NCBI GenBank assembly: GCA_002354655.1
Contig: DELY01000036.1
Location: forward strand, 261 to 64,260
DNA: 64,000 nt
DNA from: Pseudomonas sp. UBA2684
GTDB lineage: Bacteria; Pseudomonadota; Gammaproteobacteria; Pseudomonadales; Pseudomonadaceae
Reading direction: 5' to 3'
Below the pieces are notes generated by a model. It saw nothing but the letters and a program-made list of their open reading frames with translations. It was not told the DNA's origin and did not search any database. The translations under genes were made by a program, and so were the position numbers. Of the stretch, positions 16,000 to 25,419 are shown piece by piece. How positions within the stretch are numbered: position 1 is the stretch's first letter; every line of letters starts with the position of its first letter.

Positions 16000-17676
16000 T
16001 CAATCCTGGAGTTCGGCCTGGCTTTCGACGGGGTCGATGAGCACCGCCAGTTGGCGGCGCACCATCAGGTCAAGGATCTCTTCCTGCTTTTCGCCGAGGA
16101 TGCCGGCGAAGCTGATGCCGGTGCTCTTGCTCGGCGCGAGCATTTCCACGCGGTACAGCTCCACGGACAACGGCGAGTCGATGGACAGCGGGCTGGAGCC
16201 GTTGGCGGCGAGCTTGCCGCCGACCACGATCATCGACACCTGGGTGTCGAAGGGGTCGAGTTCGATATTGCGGTCGGTGTCGGAGAGGTCCTTGATGTGG
16301 CCGTACACGCCACTCAGGCCATTGGCTATCGCGAGGTTTTCGTACAGGCGGATATTCACGCTGTTGCGCAGGCGGATGCCGTGGCGGGCATTGCTCAGCA
16401 CTTTGTTGCCCCACAGCAGGTTGTTCGAGCTTTCGTACAGGGTGATGCCGTCGGCGTGGTTCTGGTACACCTCGTTGTAGGCCACCAGATTGTTGACGCT
16501 GTTACGGTCGATGACGATGCCCGAGAGTTTGTTGTCGTAGCTTTGGTTGTTGATGATCCAGCTGTCGTCGACCTCGCGGGAGATGATGATGCCGTGCTTC
16601 TTTTTGGTCCCGTGTACGCGGTTTTCGGCAATGATCAGGCCGTGCGAACGGTCGTGCGGGTCGATGCCGTAGACGATGTTGTCGCGGTAGGTGTTGCCCT
16701 TGATCACCACGTTCTCGGCTTCGTAACAGTAGAAGCCGTACCAGTGGTCGACGAACTCCGAATCGATCAGCCAGCCGGTCGGCTCCGGGCGTTTCAGGCG
16801 GGCCTGCATGCCGGGCGTGTACTGGGTGATGGAGACGCCGTAGGACTTGCTGGTGTTGTAGCCGAGGCTGGTGAATATGCTGCCGGCGATGTACAGCTCG
16901 CTGCCGCCCCAGGACACCAGAAACGGGCGGAACTCGTCGGCTTGGCGAAAGCTCGCCGGGCCGTTGTCGGCTTCGCGCCAGGCGGTGAGCTTGGTGTCGG
17001 TGAAGAACAGCTGACCGTCGTTGACCATGAAGCTGCCGCGCTCCTGCGACAGGCGCAGTTCCTTGGTGGCCTGGTCCACATGCAGGGTCGCGCCTTGCGC
17101 CACGACAATCGGCAGGCGCGCCAGGTAGACGCCCGGCTCGACTTCGCGGAACTGCTGGTCCGGCAGGCTGCGGGCGAGGTCCGCGGGGGTCACGTAGCCG
17201 CCTTCGATAAAGATCGCATGGGGCATGCCGTTCTGCCGTTGCACCCATTCGCGCAGGCGTTCGTTGCCGCCGATGAAGTCCTTCAGGGCGTCCTGTTGCA
17301 GCATGCGCCGCACCACCACCTTACCGCCGGGGCTGCGCTGGATCTTCGCCTGCACGGCGGCGCCGGTGTAGCCGCTGAGATCCGGCAGGCTGGGTTTATC
17401 CAGGTGCAACGGGGCGATTGGCGCGCTGGTCACCGTGTAGTTCTTGGTTTCCTTGAGCTCCTGGGTCGGCTCCGCCGCAGTGGCTTCGGCCAGTTGCAGC
17501 AGGCCGAGCAGCACGCTGCCGCAGAGCAGGCGCAGGCCCAGCGTTGGGCGCTTGGCGAGCACGTTTTGTGTAGGCGCCAGCTGGCTGGCGATGCTCCGCC
17601 GGTGGGCCGGATCGCCAGCCAGCTGGCGCCTGCAGGTGTACGGGCAGGAGGGCGCGGTGGATGTCTGTGCGTGCAT
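16000..17676 (-). CDS. algG: AlgG: mannuronan C5-epimerase with REP-derived N-terminal extension
   Basis: The mature part is a right-handed beta-helix epimerase. It carries the catalytic GIDPHDRSHGLIIAENRVHG region and the family NLVAYNEVYQNHADGITLY repeats. It converts mannuronate to guluronate in the periplasm. The gene is about 558 codons from ATG 17676 (GAGGG upstream), longer than the usual 540 or so. A perfect REP hairpin (17572-17631) sits in frame in its 5' end. The hydrophobic signal core (LGLRLLCGSVLLGLLQLAEATAA) therefore begins only about 45 residues in. A GTG at 17562 would restore a normal length but has no visible ribosome site. Confidence 0.95.
   Translation of the reverse strand: MHAQTSTAPSCPYTCRRQLAGDPAHRRSIASQLAPTQNVLAKRPTLGLRLLCGSVLLGLLQLAEATAAEPTQELKETKNYTVTSAPIAPLHLDKPSLPDLSGYTGAAVQAKIQRSPGGKVVVRRMLQQDALKDFIGGNERLREWVQRQNGMPHAIFIEGGYVTPADLARSLPDQQFREVEPGVYLARLPIVVAQGATLHVDQATKELRLSQERGSFMVNDGQLFFTDTKLTAWREADNGPASFRQADEFRPFLVSWGGSELYIAGSIFTSLGYNTSKSYGVSITQYTPGMQARLKRPEPTGWLIDSEFVDHWYGFYCYEAENVVIKGNTYRDNIVYGIDPHDRSHGLIIAENRVHGTKKKHGIIISREVDDSWIINNQSYDNKLSGIVIDRNSVNNLVAYNEVYQNHADGITLYESSNNLLWGNKVLSNARHGIRLRNSVNIRLYENLAIANGLSGVYGHIKDLSDTDRNIELDPFDTQVSMIVVGGKLAANGSSPLSIDSPLSVELYRVEMLAPSKSTGISFAGILGEKQEEILDLMVRRQLAVLIDPVESQAELQD
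17572..17631. repeat. Perfect REP hairpin inside the 5' coding region of algG
   Basis: Arms 17572-17592 and 17611-17631 are exact reverse complements, 21 bp each, round an 18-base loop. Their core GGCGCCAGCTGGCTGGCGAT resembles the Pseudomonas REP type GTAGGAGCCAGC-TTGCTGGC. It is translated in frame as residues about 16-36 of the algG product. Confidence 0.85.
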
Positions 17677-17686
17677 GGGCATGCCC

Positions 17687-19135
17687 TCAGAATCTCCAGA
17701 TAAAGTCGACGAAGGCGCGGTGCATCAACGCGTCGGTGCCGCTGCCGTAGGCAGCGCCGGGCTTGAACACGCCGCCGCGAAAGCGCACCAGCGCCGAGCG
17801 TTCGTCGAGGTGCTCGCTCATGGCGGCGGGCAACAGGCCCTGCTTGAAGTACTTGGTAACCACCAGATCGAGCTCCTGGCCGACCTCCTTTTCACCGGCC
17901 TGTAGCGGCGCGATGATCCCGCTCTCGCCGATGTCCTGGTTGTCGTCGACGCGCCAGAAGCGGTGGTAGACCAGGCTGGCGTCGTAGTCGTCGCGCAGCT
18001 GCCAGGACGTGAACGCGGTGGCCACTTGCAGGTTGGAGAGTTCGCCGCGAAAGGCCTCGCCGAAGCGGTGCAGGCGCGCGTTGGTGCCGGTGAAGTTGGA
18101 GCGATTGCTCTCCAGGCCGGTCTGCATGAACTGCTCGGACTGGTCGTCGTCACCGCCACCGCTGCCGCGCGCATAGGCGCCGCCGACGCGCCACTGCTCG
18201 TCGATGTTCCAGCGCAGGCCGAGGTCGAGTGCCCAGGCATTCACGTCCTGGTTGCGCGAGCCGCTGGCGAAGCGCTGGTCGCCGATCAGCGTTTGCTCCA
18301 GCTGTTCGGTGTTGCCGCTCAGCCAGGTGGCTTGCGCCCAGTAGTTCAGCGGCATGCGCGAACGGTGGTTGAAGAAGTCGCCGTCGGCGTTGATGCCCAG
18401 CCAGGTGAGGTCGCCGGTGTAGCGTTTGCTCAGTTCGTCGAGCGGCTCGCCAGGGTTCGCCAGGTCGCCGTCGTCGCGGCTGTGGTGGGCCTTGAGGCCG
18501 ACCCAGTGGCCGGGTTGCCACTGGGTGGCGATATCGCCGAACAGATGGCGGCGGTCCTGGTCTTCCGGGGCCAGCTCGTCGAGGTCGGTGCGGTACTCGG
18601 AGAAGCGCTCGGCGACGCCGACGTTGGCGCGCAGCAGGGTGGTGTCGAAGCTCCAGCGCAGCGCCTCGATATTGGTATCCCACCAGGTGCCTTCGTCGCT
18701 GCGCATGCGCTGGCGGCCGAAGCGCAGGTGTTCGCCGGGGTAGGCGGTGAAGCCGCTGTAGTCGACCCAGAACTCACGCAAGGCCAGGTAGCTCTTGTCC
18801 GCCACGCGGGCGTCGTTACGCTGGCTGGATTGGCTGTCGGTGTCGCTGGCTTGCAGGGTGTCGGTTTCGACGATGTCGGTGGCGGTCACCGCCTGGCCGA
18901 GGGCGAAGGCGCTCCAGTCGCCCCGCTCGCCGTACACCCAGGGGCGCAGGTCGAGGCCGATGCCGTTGATGTCGCCGCCGTCGCGGGTGCCGAGGTCGCG
19001 GTCGTCTTCCGATTGCGCGGTGATTTTGACGTCGAGGCCAAAGTTGTCGTCGCTCATCTGCACCGCCCACACCGAGCTGGCGGACAGCAGCGATACGCTC
19101 AAACCCAGGCCGGCGGCGATCCGGTTCAGTTTCAT
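17687..19135 (-). CDS. algE: AlgE: outer-membrane alginate export porin
   Basis: A 482-residue beta-barrel protein with a signal peptide ([19 protein letters not shown]) and a C-terminal Phe-ending strand (VDFIWRF), the signature for BAM-dependent insertion. It is Asp/Arg-rich with alternating strands, as for the 18-stranded AlgE pore. ATG 19135 has AAGGA seven bases upstream. An ATG at 19153 overlaps the algK stop (ATGA) but has no ribosome site. It works with AlgK at the cell surface. Confidence 0.96.
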   Translation of the reverse strand: MKLNRIAAGLGLSVSLLSASSVWAVQMSDDNFGLDVKITAQSEDDRDLGTRDGGDINGIGLDLRPWVYGERGDWSAFALGQAVTATDIVETDTLQASDTDSQSSQRNDARVADKSYLALREFWVDYSGFTAYPGEHLRFGRQRMRSDEGTWWDTNIEALRWSFDTTLLRANVGVAERFSEYRTDLDELAPEDQDRRHLFGDIATQWQPGHWVGLKAHHSRDDGDLANPGEPLDELSKRYTGDLTWLGINADGDFFNHRSRMPLNYWAQATWLSGNTEQLEQTLIGDQRFASGSRNQDVNAWALDLGLRWNIDEQWRVGGAYARGSGGGDDDQSEQFMQTGLESNRSNFTGTNARLHRFGEAFRGELSNLQVATAFTSWQLRDDYDASLVYHRFWRVDDNQDIGESGIIAPLQAGEKEVGQELDLVVTKYFKQGLLPAAMSEHLDERSALVRFRGGVFKPGAAYGSGTDALMHRAFVDFIWRF

Positions 19136-19149
19136 CGGGAAGTCCTTGC

Positions 19150-20549
19150 TCATGGCTGCTGCGCCTGCAATGGCGCCTGCTGTTGCCAGGCGTTGCCGCG
19201 CAGCTGGCGTTCTTCGCGCAGCAGTTGTTCGGCCTGGGCGCGTTGTGCGGGTGGCAGTTGCTGTTCGATGCTGCGCGCCAGTTCGCTGACCGGCGCGGTG
19301 TTCTTCGGCAGCGCCAGCTGGCTGAAGACGAAGGCGTTGACCAGGTTGGGCTGGATGCCTTTGCCCTGCGAGTACAGGTGCGCAAGGGCGAGGTCGGCGT
19401 TGATCTGGCCGCCACGCGCGGCGCTGAGCAGGTGATCCAGGGCCTGCTGCGGGTAGATGTCGCCGAGGTAGCCGCGCAGGTAGATCTGCCCTAGGAAGTA
19501 GTTGGCGCTGGGTTCGCTGGGCGCGGCCTTGCGCAGGTGCGCTTCGGCTTTTTGCGGGTCTTGCGGCACCAGTTTGCCTTCGTAATACAGGCGCCCGAGC
19601 AGCAGCTCGGCACGCGGCAGGGCGGCGGCGCGGCCGTGTTCGAGGTAGCTCATCATCTGCTCGATGTCGCCCAGGCCGGGGTAGTCGTAGAGCAGGCGGG
19701 CGAGGCTGACCCAGGCGGCCGGGTAGCTCGGGGCGATGGCTTCGAGCAGCTCCTGGGCCTGGCTTTCGTCCGGGGTGCCCAGCTCGGCATCGGCCAGCAC
19801 CTGGGCCACCGCATCGACCCGCTGGGCCGGCACGGCGCCGCTGCGGTAGCCGGCCATCAGGCGCTGCACCAGGGCTTTCTGTTTCGCCTCCTGACCTTGC
19901 TTCTGGTACACGGTGGCCAGTTCGACATAACAGACATCCGCCTCGGCGAGCAGGCCTTGGCAAATGCGCTCGATTTCCGTCAGGTGCTGATCGTAGGTGC
20001 CTTGGGTGCGGTAGAAGAGGATTTGTGCCAGCTCGGCTTGGCTGTGGCCTTGCTGGCGCCAGGTAGAAATTCGTTGTTGCACGTTCATACCGGGAAAGTC
20101 CTGTGGGTATTGCAGGTAGAGCATCACCAGCGGCAACAGGCTGCTGGGCTCGCCGGCGGTGAAGGCGTCATTCAGTAATTGCGCGGCCTCGCGGCGTTCG
20201 GCAGCGCTGGCGGCGGGCTTGCGCGCCAGCAACTTGCCGAGGCGCGCCTGGGCCCGTGGCGATTGGTCGAGGGCCTGGCGGTAGGTCTGCTCGGCCTTGG
20301 CCAGGTCCGCGGGCGTACCGCTGGCCAGTTGCAGGTCAGCCAGGCCGATCTGCGCGTTGACGTAGCCGAGCTCGGCCAGTTGGCGGAAGTTCTGCTCGGC
20401 GGTGGCGCTGTCGCCGCGTTGCAGCGCTGCGGCGGCCAGGCGCTCGTCCGGCAGGCCGGCGCAACCGGCCAGGACCGTGGCCAGGGACAGCGCCAGCAGG
20501 GGCGCGGCGAGCGCGCTCGGCGGCCGCGTGGGGAAGTCGATAGTCGGCA
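19150..20549 (-). CDS. algK: AlgK: outer-membrane lipoprotein with Sel1/TPR repeats
   Basis: A 466-residue protein encoded from the ATG at 20550-20548 (GGGAGGA upstream). The lipobox LATVLAGC ends a clear lipoprotein signal. Helical Sel1/TPR-like repeats follow, for example [23 protein letters not shown] and [18 protein letters not shown]. AlgK supports AlgE localisation and connects the export pore to AlgX and the inner-membrane synthase. A Gln-rich tail ends the protein. The gene lies 12 bases after alg44. Confidence 0.95.
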
Positions 20550-20562
20550 TGCCGCGTCCTCC

Positions 20563-21729
20563 CTAGAGACCAGCCGCCAGGGCTTTGTCGATCATCCAGT
20601 CGAACGACGGGCCACGGTCGAGGGTGACTTCCACCGGTTGCCCGGCGAGGTTGCTGGTGAGGGTTTGCTCGGGCTCGATCACCACGCGGATGTCCGCGGA
20701 CAAACCGCCTTCGTGCAGGCTGCTACTGACGATCTTGCCGTAGCGCGGCGTGTCTTCGCCGGCCACCCAGAAACTGGCACGGGTGCCGGGGCGGGCCTGG
20801 GCGAAGTTGCGGTACGGGAAGCTGGCCAGCACCGTGGCGTGGGTGTCCTGCGGCACCAGCTCGAAGATCACGTCGCCCTTGTTGGCGAATTGGCCGTCGG
20901 CCACTAGTTGCCGCGCCACCTTGCAGTTGCACGGGCTGGTCAGGGTGCCCTTCATCTGTTTGCCGAACAGCTCTTCGATGTTGGCCGGGGTCAGCTGTGC
21001 ATCGGTGAGGTGGCCTTTGAGCATCTCCAGCATGCTGGCGGAGAACGAGGCGATGGGGGCGCCCTTGGCCACCGTCGCATCGGGGCCGAGCAGGCTGTTA
21101 ACCGTGCCTTCGCGCGGCATGGTCACTTGCAGGCTGGGCACGCTGACCAGGCCGGACTGGGCGTGGGTGACGAAGTACAGGCCGTACAGCGATTTGAAGA
21201 TAAAGCCGAAGGCGGCCAGCCCCACCAGGAACACCGCGAGGCTGAAGGTCACCGCCTTGAGCCGCGCGAGCACGCCCATGCCGGCGCCCCCTGCGCCGTT
21301 CTTGCGCGCCTTGGTGAAGTTTTCCCGTTGCAGGGTGTTGAGCAGGTCGCCGACGCCAACCAGTTCGCCGCTCAGGTAAGCGCTGATCAGCTGGTGCAGG
21401 GTCGCTTGCTCGCGTGGTTTGAGGTTGTGGAACTGGCAGCCGACGCGCTGGCTGTCGGGGTCGACCGAGCGCACCTGAAACTCGATGTCGATGCCCAGGT
21501 CGAGGCTTTCCAGCTGAAATTGCAGGCGGCCCTTGTGATAGTCGCCAATCCGTACCGGCGCTTTGCCGGCGCTGAAGCTGAAGCCCCCGGCGGACAGGTC
21601 GCTGATCGGTTGTTCGACGCGCTCGCGGGCTTTCGTCAGGTAGCGCAACACTGCGGGGATTTTGACCCGCGCATGCTGGCGCTGGGCTTCGGACTCATGG
21701 ACCACGTTGACGTTGACGGCTGTGTTCAT
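20563..21729 (-). CDS. alg44: Alg44: c-di-GMP-binding PilZ subunit of alginate synthase
   Basis: A 388-residue protein. The N-terminal PilZ domain shows RQHAR (RxxxR) near residues 17-21 and DLSAGGFSF (DxSxxG) near 43, so c-di-GMP binding is expected. One TM helix (LAVFLVGLAAFGFIFKSLY) follows near residue 165. The periplasmic part resembles membrane-fusion (HlyD-type) proteins. Alg44 activates Alg8 on c-di-GMP binding. ATG 21729 was chosen (GAGGAA upstream); the open frame upstream is a shadow of alg8. Length matches the family (389). Confidence 0.97.
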   Translation of the reverse strand: MNTAVNVNVVHESEAQRQHARVKIPAVLRYLTKARERVEQPISDLSAGGFSFSAGKAPVRIGDYHKGRLQFQLESLDLGIDIEFQVRSVDPDSQRVGCQFHNLKPREQATLHQLISAYLSGELVGVGDLLNTLQRENFTKARKNGAGGAGMGVLARLKAVTFSLAVFLVGLAAFGFIFKSLYGLYFVTHAQSGLVSVPSLQVTMPREGTVNSLLGPDATVAKGAPIASFSASMLEMLKGHLTDAQLTPANIEELFGKQMKGTLTSPCNCKVARQLVADGQFANKGDVIFELVPQDTHATVLASFPYRNFAQARPGTRASFWVAGEDTPRYGKIVSSSLHEGGLSADIRVVIEPEQTLTSNLAGQPVEVTLDRGPSFDWMIDKALAAGL

Positions 21730-21761
21730 ACTTGCAAATTCCTCTTCGAATCGAGTTCCGG

Positions 21762-23255
21762 TCAGACCAACGCCAGAAGCGTGGCGATGAAGACGCTGGC
21801 GGCAGAAAAAGTCATGGCGCGTGACGACCAGGTGTTGAACCAACGCTGGAAACTCAGCAAGCCGCGATCGATCTTGGTGTTCTGGCGGGTCCAGGACTGT
21901 TGATCGAGGCGGAAGAACACGTAGATCTTCACCATCGCGCCGACGATCTGGTTGTAATAAAGAATCAGCGGATAGGCCGGGCCGATGCGGTGGCCGCCGA
22001 CGCTCAGCAGCAGGGTCAACGCCAGGCGGGTCAGGCCGATCCACAGCAGGTAGGCGAGGAGGAAGCCCGCGCCGTACTTGAGGCTGGCGATAAGCGCCAC
22101 GCTGAGGCCGAGCAGGCTGGTCCACATCGACACGCGCTGGTCGAACAGCACCACGCTGGTGAAGCCGCCCAGGCGCTGCATCCCCAGCCGCAGGGCGCGC
22201 GAGTTCTGCCGCAGGTTGTTGCCGTACCAGCGGAACATCAGTTTGCGGCTGGCCTTGAGGAAGCTCTTTTCCGGCGGGTGTTCGACCGTGTTGATCGCTG
22301 CGTCCGGCACGTAGAAGGTGTCGTAGCCCAGGCGCATCAGGCTGTACCAGCTGGATTTGTCGTCGCCGGTGAGGAACTGGAAGCGCCCCAGACGCCAATG
22401 GTCGAGGTGATCGCTTTCCACGTCGGCGATGAACTCGGGGTTGGTGACCACTTCGGCGCGAAACACCGACATGCGCCCGGTCATGGTCAGCACCCGCTTG
22501 CTCAGCGCCATCGAGCACATGTTCAGGTGGCGCTGGGCGAAGCGCAGCTTGTGCCACTCGCTCATGATGTAGCTGCCGCGCACCTCGCAGAACTCGTTGG
22601 TGGTGAGGCCGCCGACGTTCGCGAACAGCTTGAACCAGGGCACCGTCTTGCGCACCACGCCCTCGCCGAGCACGGTGTCGCCATCGACCACCGCGACCAC
22701 CGCATGCTTATCCGGCATCTGCCGGGAGATGGCGCGAAAGCCGTAGGCCAGGCCATCGCGCTTGCCGGTGCCGGGAATGCGCACGAAGTCCAGCTTGACC
22801 TGCGGCGGCGGGTTCATCCGCGCCCAGAGGTTCTTCACCAACAGTTCATCGGACAGCTCGACGATGGAACACACCACCGTCGTCGGGTAACCGCAGTCAA
22901 TCGCCTCGCGAATCACCGAGCGGTACACCTGGGCGGTGGTCAACGCGTCGATGCGAAAGCTGGTGACCAGCAGAAACACCTGAGAAGGGTCGGCGTCCTT
23001 GCCGAGTTTTTTCACCTTGCGGCGGTAATAGGGGTAAACCACATAGAGAAACAGGCTGCCGCGCAGAAAATGTATGGCGCCCATGGAATAGCGCCAGATG
23101 CCCACTGCGCCGATCAGCAGGAGGTAGTCGCGCGACTCGGGGTCGAACACGCTCCTGGGCAGCGCCAACGCGAGCAGCATCAGCAGCGATAGGTAGAACA
23201 ACCAACCTGCGGCCTGGTTCAGGCCGCTCTTTAGCGTGTGCATAGACATATCCAT
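21762..23255 (-). CDS. alg8: Alg8: alginate (polymannuronate) synthase, GT2
   Basis: A 497-residue inner-membrane glycosyltransferase. TM helices lie near residues 18-35 and 44-60 and again at about 370-440. The catalytic GT2 loop has [12 protein letters not shown], then [15 protein letters not shown] and [11 protein letters not shown]. It polymerises GDP-mannuronate and extrudes the chain. Three ATGs (23255, 23249, 23243) are possible starts; none has a clearly better ribosome site. A MITE-like element precedes it, making the algD-alg8 gap 241 bases. Confidence 0.96.
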   Translation of the reverse strand: MDMSMHTLKSGLNQAAGWLFYLSLLMLLALALPRSVFDPESRDYLLLIGAVGIWRYSMGAIHFLRGSLFLYVVYPYYRRKVKKLGKDADPSQVFLLVTSFRIDALTTAQVYRSVIREAIDCGYPTTVVCSIVELSDELLVKNLWARMNPPPQVKLDFVRIPGTGKRDGLAYGFRAISRQMPDKHAVVAVVDGDTVLGEGVVRKTVPWFKLFANVGGLTTNEFCEVRGSYIMSEWHKLRFAQRHLNMCSMALSKRVLTMTGRMSVFRAEVVTNPEFIADVESDHLDHWRLGRFQFLTGDDKSSWYSLMRLGYDTFYVPDAAINTVEHPPEKSFLKASRKLMFRWYGNNLRQNSRALRLGMQRLGGFTSVVLFDQRVSMWTSLLGLSVALIASLKYGAGFLLAYLLWIGLTRLALTLLLSVGGHRIGPAYPLILYYNQIVGAMVKIYVFFRLDQQSWTRQNTKIDRGLLSFQRWFNTWSSRAMTFSAASVFIATLLALV

Positions 23256-23325
23256 CGTGTTCGCCGGGCCTCTCGGACGAGGACGCTGCTTTGGCGGTCG
23301 CGCGTCCAAGGGGGCACCGACTGGC

Positions 23326-23486
23326 TAACAGGCCATTGAAAAACTACCTACGTTGCCGATACGGCGTTAAAAACGGCCTCGAATGCGAGCCCAGTCAAAA
23401 TGCTCATTTACACCAGTAAACTGCGCTTTTTCGGCCGTTTTTGCCTTGTCTCGGCTGCCTCGCCTACATTTTTCAACGGCCTGTTA
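23326..23486. mobile_element. MITE-like inverted-repeat element between algD and alg8
   Basis: Its ends are TAACAGGCCATTGAAAAA and TTTTTCAACGGCCTGTTA, an inverted repeat with one mismatch. A second, inner dyad pairs AAAACGGCC with GGCCGTTTT. No open frame is carried. The bases next to CAGGCC/GGCCTG are CTAA on the left and TTAA on the right, near the YTAR target type of IS5-group elements. Shorter relatives are at 2183, 9583/9771 and 39081. It lies ten bases after the algD stop. Confidence 0.75.
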
Positions 23487-23496
23487 AAGGCTGGGG

Positions 23497-24807
23497 TTAC
23501 CAGCAGATTCCTTCGGAACCGGCGCGCGAGGCGGTTGGCATGAAACCGACCAGGTCGACCACGTGCTTGCCGACGAGGGCGTGCTGCGCCAGGTGCGCAA
23601 AGTGCGCATCGGCATTGCCGAGCACGATGATCTCGGCGTTATCGACGACCGCATCGAAGTCACTGTCGAGCAGTGAAGAAACGTGCGGAATCTTCGATTC
23701 GATGTAGTCCTTGTTGGCGCCGTAGACCCGCGCATATTCGACATTGCTGTCGTAGATGCTCAGCTCGAAACCCTTGCCGATGAGCAGTTCGGCCAACTCC
23801 ACCAGTGGGCTTTCGCGCAGATCGTCGGTGCCGGCCTTGAAGCTCAAACCCATCAGCGCGACTTTGCGTTTGTCGTAGCCGGAGATGATGTCGAAGGCTT
23901 TCTGCACCTGATTGGCGTTGCTGCGCATCAGCGAGCCGATCAGCGGCGCATCGACGTCCAGGGAGCCGGCGCGGTAGGCGAGGGCGCGTACGTCCTTGGG
24001 TAGGCACGAGCCGCCAAAGGCGAAGCCGGGCTTCATGTAGTACTTGGACAGGTTGAGCTTGTGGTCCTGGCAGATCACGTCCATCACTTCGCGGCCATCG
24101 ACGCCGACGGCTTTGGCGATGTTGCCGATCTCGTTGGCGAAGGTGACCTTGGCCGCATGCCAGACGTTGCAGGTGTACTTGATCATCTCGGCGACATCGA
24201 TGGCCTTGCGGATGATCGGTGCGTCGAGCTCGCTGTAGATGCTTTCCAGCAGGTCGCCGGAGGCCGTGTCCAGTTCGCCGATCACGGTCATCGGCGGGAA
24301 ATCGTAGTCCTGGATCGCGGTGCTTTCGCGGAGGAATTCCGGGTTTACCGCGACGCCGAAATCGATCCCGGCGCGTTTGCCGGAGCAGTCTTCGAGGAGC
24401 GGGATCACCACGTTCTTCACGGTGCCCGGCAGTACGGTGCTGCGCACCACCACGGTGTGGCGCTCGGCCTTGTTGCGCAGGGCGAAGCCGATTTCGCGGC
24501 ACACCCCTTCGATGTAATCCAGCGCCAGGTCGCCGTTTTTCTTGCTCGGTGTACCGACGCAGATGAACGACACTTCGGTATCGCGTACCGCCGTTGCAAC
24601 ATCGGTGGTGCCGTACAAGTGGCCGGAACTCAGGCCCTGTTGCAACAGGGCTTGCAGACCCGGTTCGACAATTGGCGATTTGCCTTGGTTAATCAGATCA
24701 ATCTTGCTCGCGGATATATCCACGCCGATCACAGTGTGGCCGCGCGCCGATAAACAACCAGCACATACTGCACCCACGTAACCCAAACCAAAGATGCTGA
24801 TTCGCAT
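23497..24807 (-). CDS. algD: AlgD: GDP-mannose 6-dehydrogenase
   Basis: A 436-residue enzyme, exactly the family length. It starts MRISIFGLGYVGAVCAGC (Rossmann GxGxxG) and carries the active-site FGGSCLPKDVRAL with the catalytic Cys near residue 268. It oxidises GDP-mannose to GDP-mannuronate in two steps, the committing reaction for alginate. ATG 24807 has GAGGTG six bases upstream; an ATG three codons earlier is too close to that site. It is the first gene of the operon, with a 612-base control region upstream. Confidence 0.98.
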   Translation of the reverse strand: MRISIFGLGYVGAVCAGCLSARGHTVIGVDISASKIDLINQGKSPIVEPGLQALLQQGLSSGHLYGTTDVATAVRDTEVSFICVGTPSKKNGDLALDYIEGVCREIGFALRNKAERHTVVVRSTVLPGTVKNVVIPLLEDCSGKRAGIDFGVAVNPEFLRESTAIQDYDFPPMTVIGELDTASGDLLESIYSELDAPIIRKAIDVAEMIKYTCNVWHAAKVTFANEIGNIAKAVGVDGREVMDVICQDHKLNLSKYYMKPGFAFGGSCLPKDVRALAYRAGSLDVDAPLIGSLMRSNANQVQKAFDIISGYDKRKVALMGLSFKAGTDDLRESPLVELAELLIGKGFELSIYDSNVEYARVYGANKDYIESKIPHVSSLLDSDFDAVVDNAEIIVLGNADAHFAHLAQHALVGKHVVDLVGFMPTASRAGSEGICW

Positions 24808-25161
24808 CGCATTCACCTCGTCCGTTATTGCGCAATTAATAGTGGCGTATTGACCACTGGCGTTCGTTTAACTTGTCTCTCGCTGAGCGGAGTTAGTTAA
24901 TTTAGGCATGACAAATATCCGGCATCCACGCGGGGCGCCTAAACGGGCTTGTAACTATCAAACGTGCCCTTTGCTGTCCTGGGCCGTGGCCTTGAAGGCT
25001 CTGGCGCTTGGGTTTTAGTCGGTCATCTGCGCAGTGGAAGTTCTCCTGTAATTTCGCGGTAACTTTCGCGTGGGCAAAACTCTCCCGCGAACGTTTGTCC
25101 GACAGTTAGGGGCAGTTTTGGCTCATGCAGAAAGTTACATGAAGAAATATGTTACGCCGGG

Positions 25162-25189
25162 TAAGAGTGTGGGATTTTTCCGATAGTTC
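25162..25189 (-). promoter_or_regulatory. Putative AlgU (sigma-22/RpoE-type) promoter of algD
   Basis: GAACTA (25189-25184) and TCTTA (25166-25162) are separated by 17 bases. They match the AlgU consensus GAACTT-N16/17-TCTGA at 5/6 and 4/5 positions. The start site would be near 25155, about 350 bases before algD, as in P. aeruginosa. A perfect GAACTT at 25043-25038 exists but has a poorer -10. Confidence 0.55.
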
Positions 25190-25191
25190 CT

Positions 25192-25201
25192 ACCGTTCGT
25201 C
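25192..25201 (+). promoter_or_regulatory. AlgR-like binding box
   Basis: ACCGTTCGTC is an exact match to the AlgR recognition core known upstream of P. aeruginosa algD. It directly abuts the putative -35, closer than the far-upstream sites in P. aeruginosa. A weaker relative (ACGTTTGTC) lies at 25091-25099. Confidence 0.5.
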
Positions 25202-25373
25202 CTCTTTTGTGGCGACTTATAAAGTTGTCGATAGTGGCCACTAGTTGCACGTTGATGGCACTTTATCGGGCGACTTGCGCGGTAGGTAAGAACACGAAAA
25301 AGTTCTATGTGGCTGTTGCCGGGTAATTAAAATGAGGTATTGCGCGGGAGTAGGCGGGAATGTATAGGGCGCG

Positions 25374-25397
25374 AACGGGCCGTGTTATCGGCCCGTT
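25374..25397. terminator. Hairpin between yaaA and the algD promoter
   Basis: AACGGGCC and GGCCCGTT form a perfect 8-bp stem with an 8-base loop 23 bases beyond the yaaA stop. No T-tract is present, so termination is uncertain. Confidence 0.4.
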
Positions 25398-25419
25398 ATC
25401 GCGGGGCGGCGGGGTGTTA

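Larger units (their letters stand above)
24808..25419. promoter_or_regulatory. algD control region and long leader
   Basis: This 612-base AT-richer stretch holds no gene. It contains an AlgU-like promoter (25162-25189), an AlgR-like box (25192-25201), further GAACTT hexamers at 25038-25043 and 25300-25305 on the minus strand, and a hairpin (25374-25397) that may insulate it from yaaA. The predicted leader of about 350 nt is close to that known for P. aeruginosa algD. Confidence 0.75.

Noticed and set aside
16051-17703. 550-codon plus-strand frame opposite algG
   Set aside because: Antisense shadow of algG; no start signal or domain.
19136-19963. N-terminal extension of the algE frame into algK
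   Set aside because: Overlaps the algK coding region and is low-complexity; the signal peptide begins at 19135.
21730-22557. Extension of the alg44 frame into alg8
   Set aside because: Overlaps alg8; the PilZ domain and ribosome site fix the start at 21729.
25300-25305. Perfect GAACTT hexamer far upstream of algD
   Set aside because: No acceptable -10 at 16-17 bases; the GAACTA-N17-TCTTA pair fits spacing and distance better.
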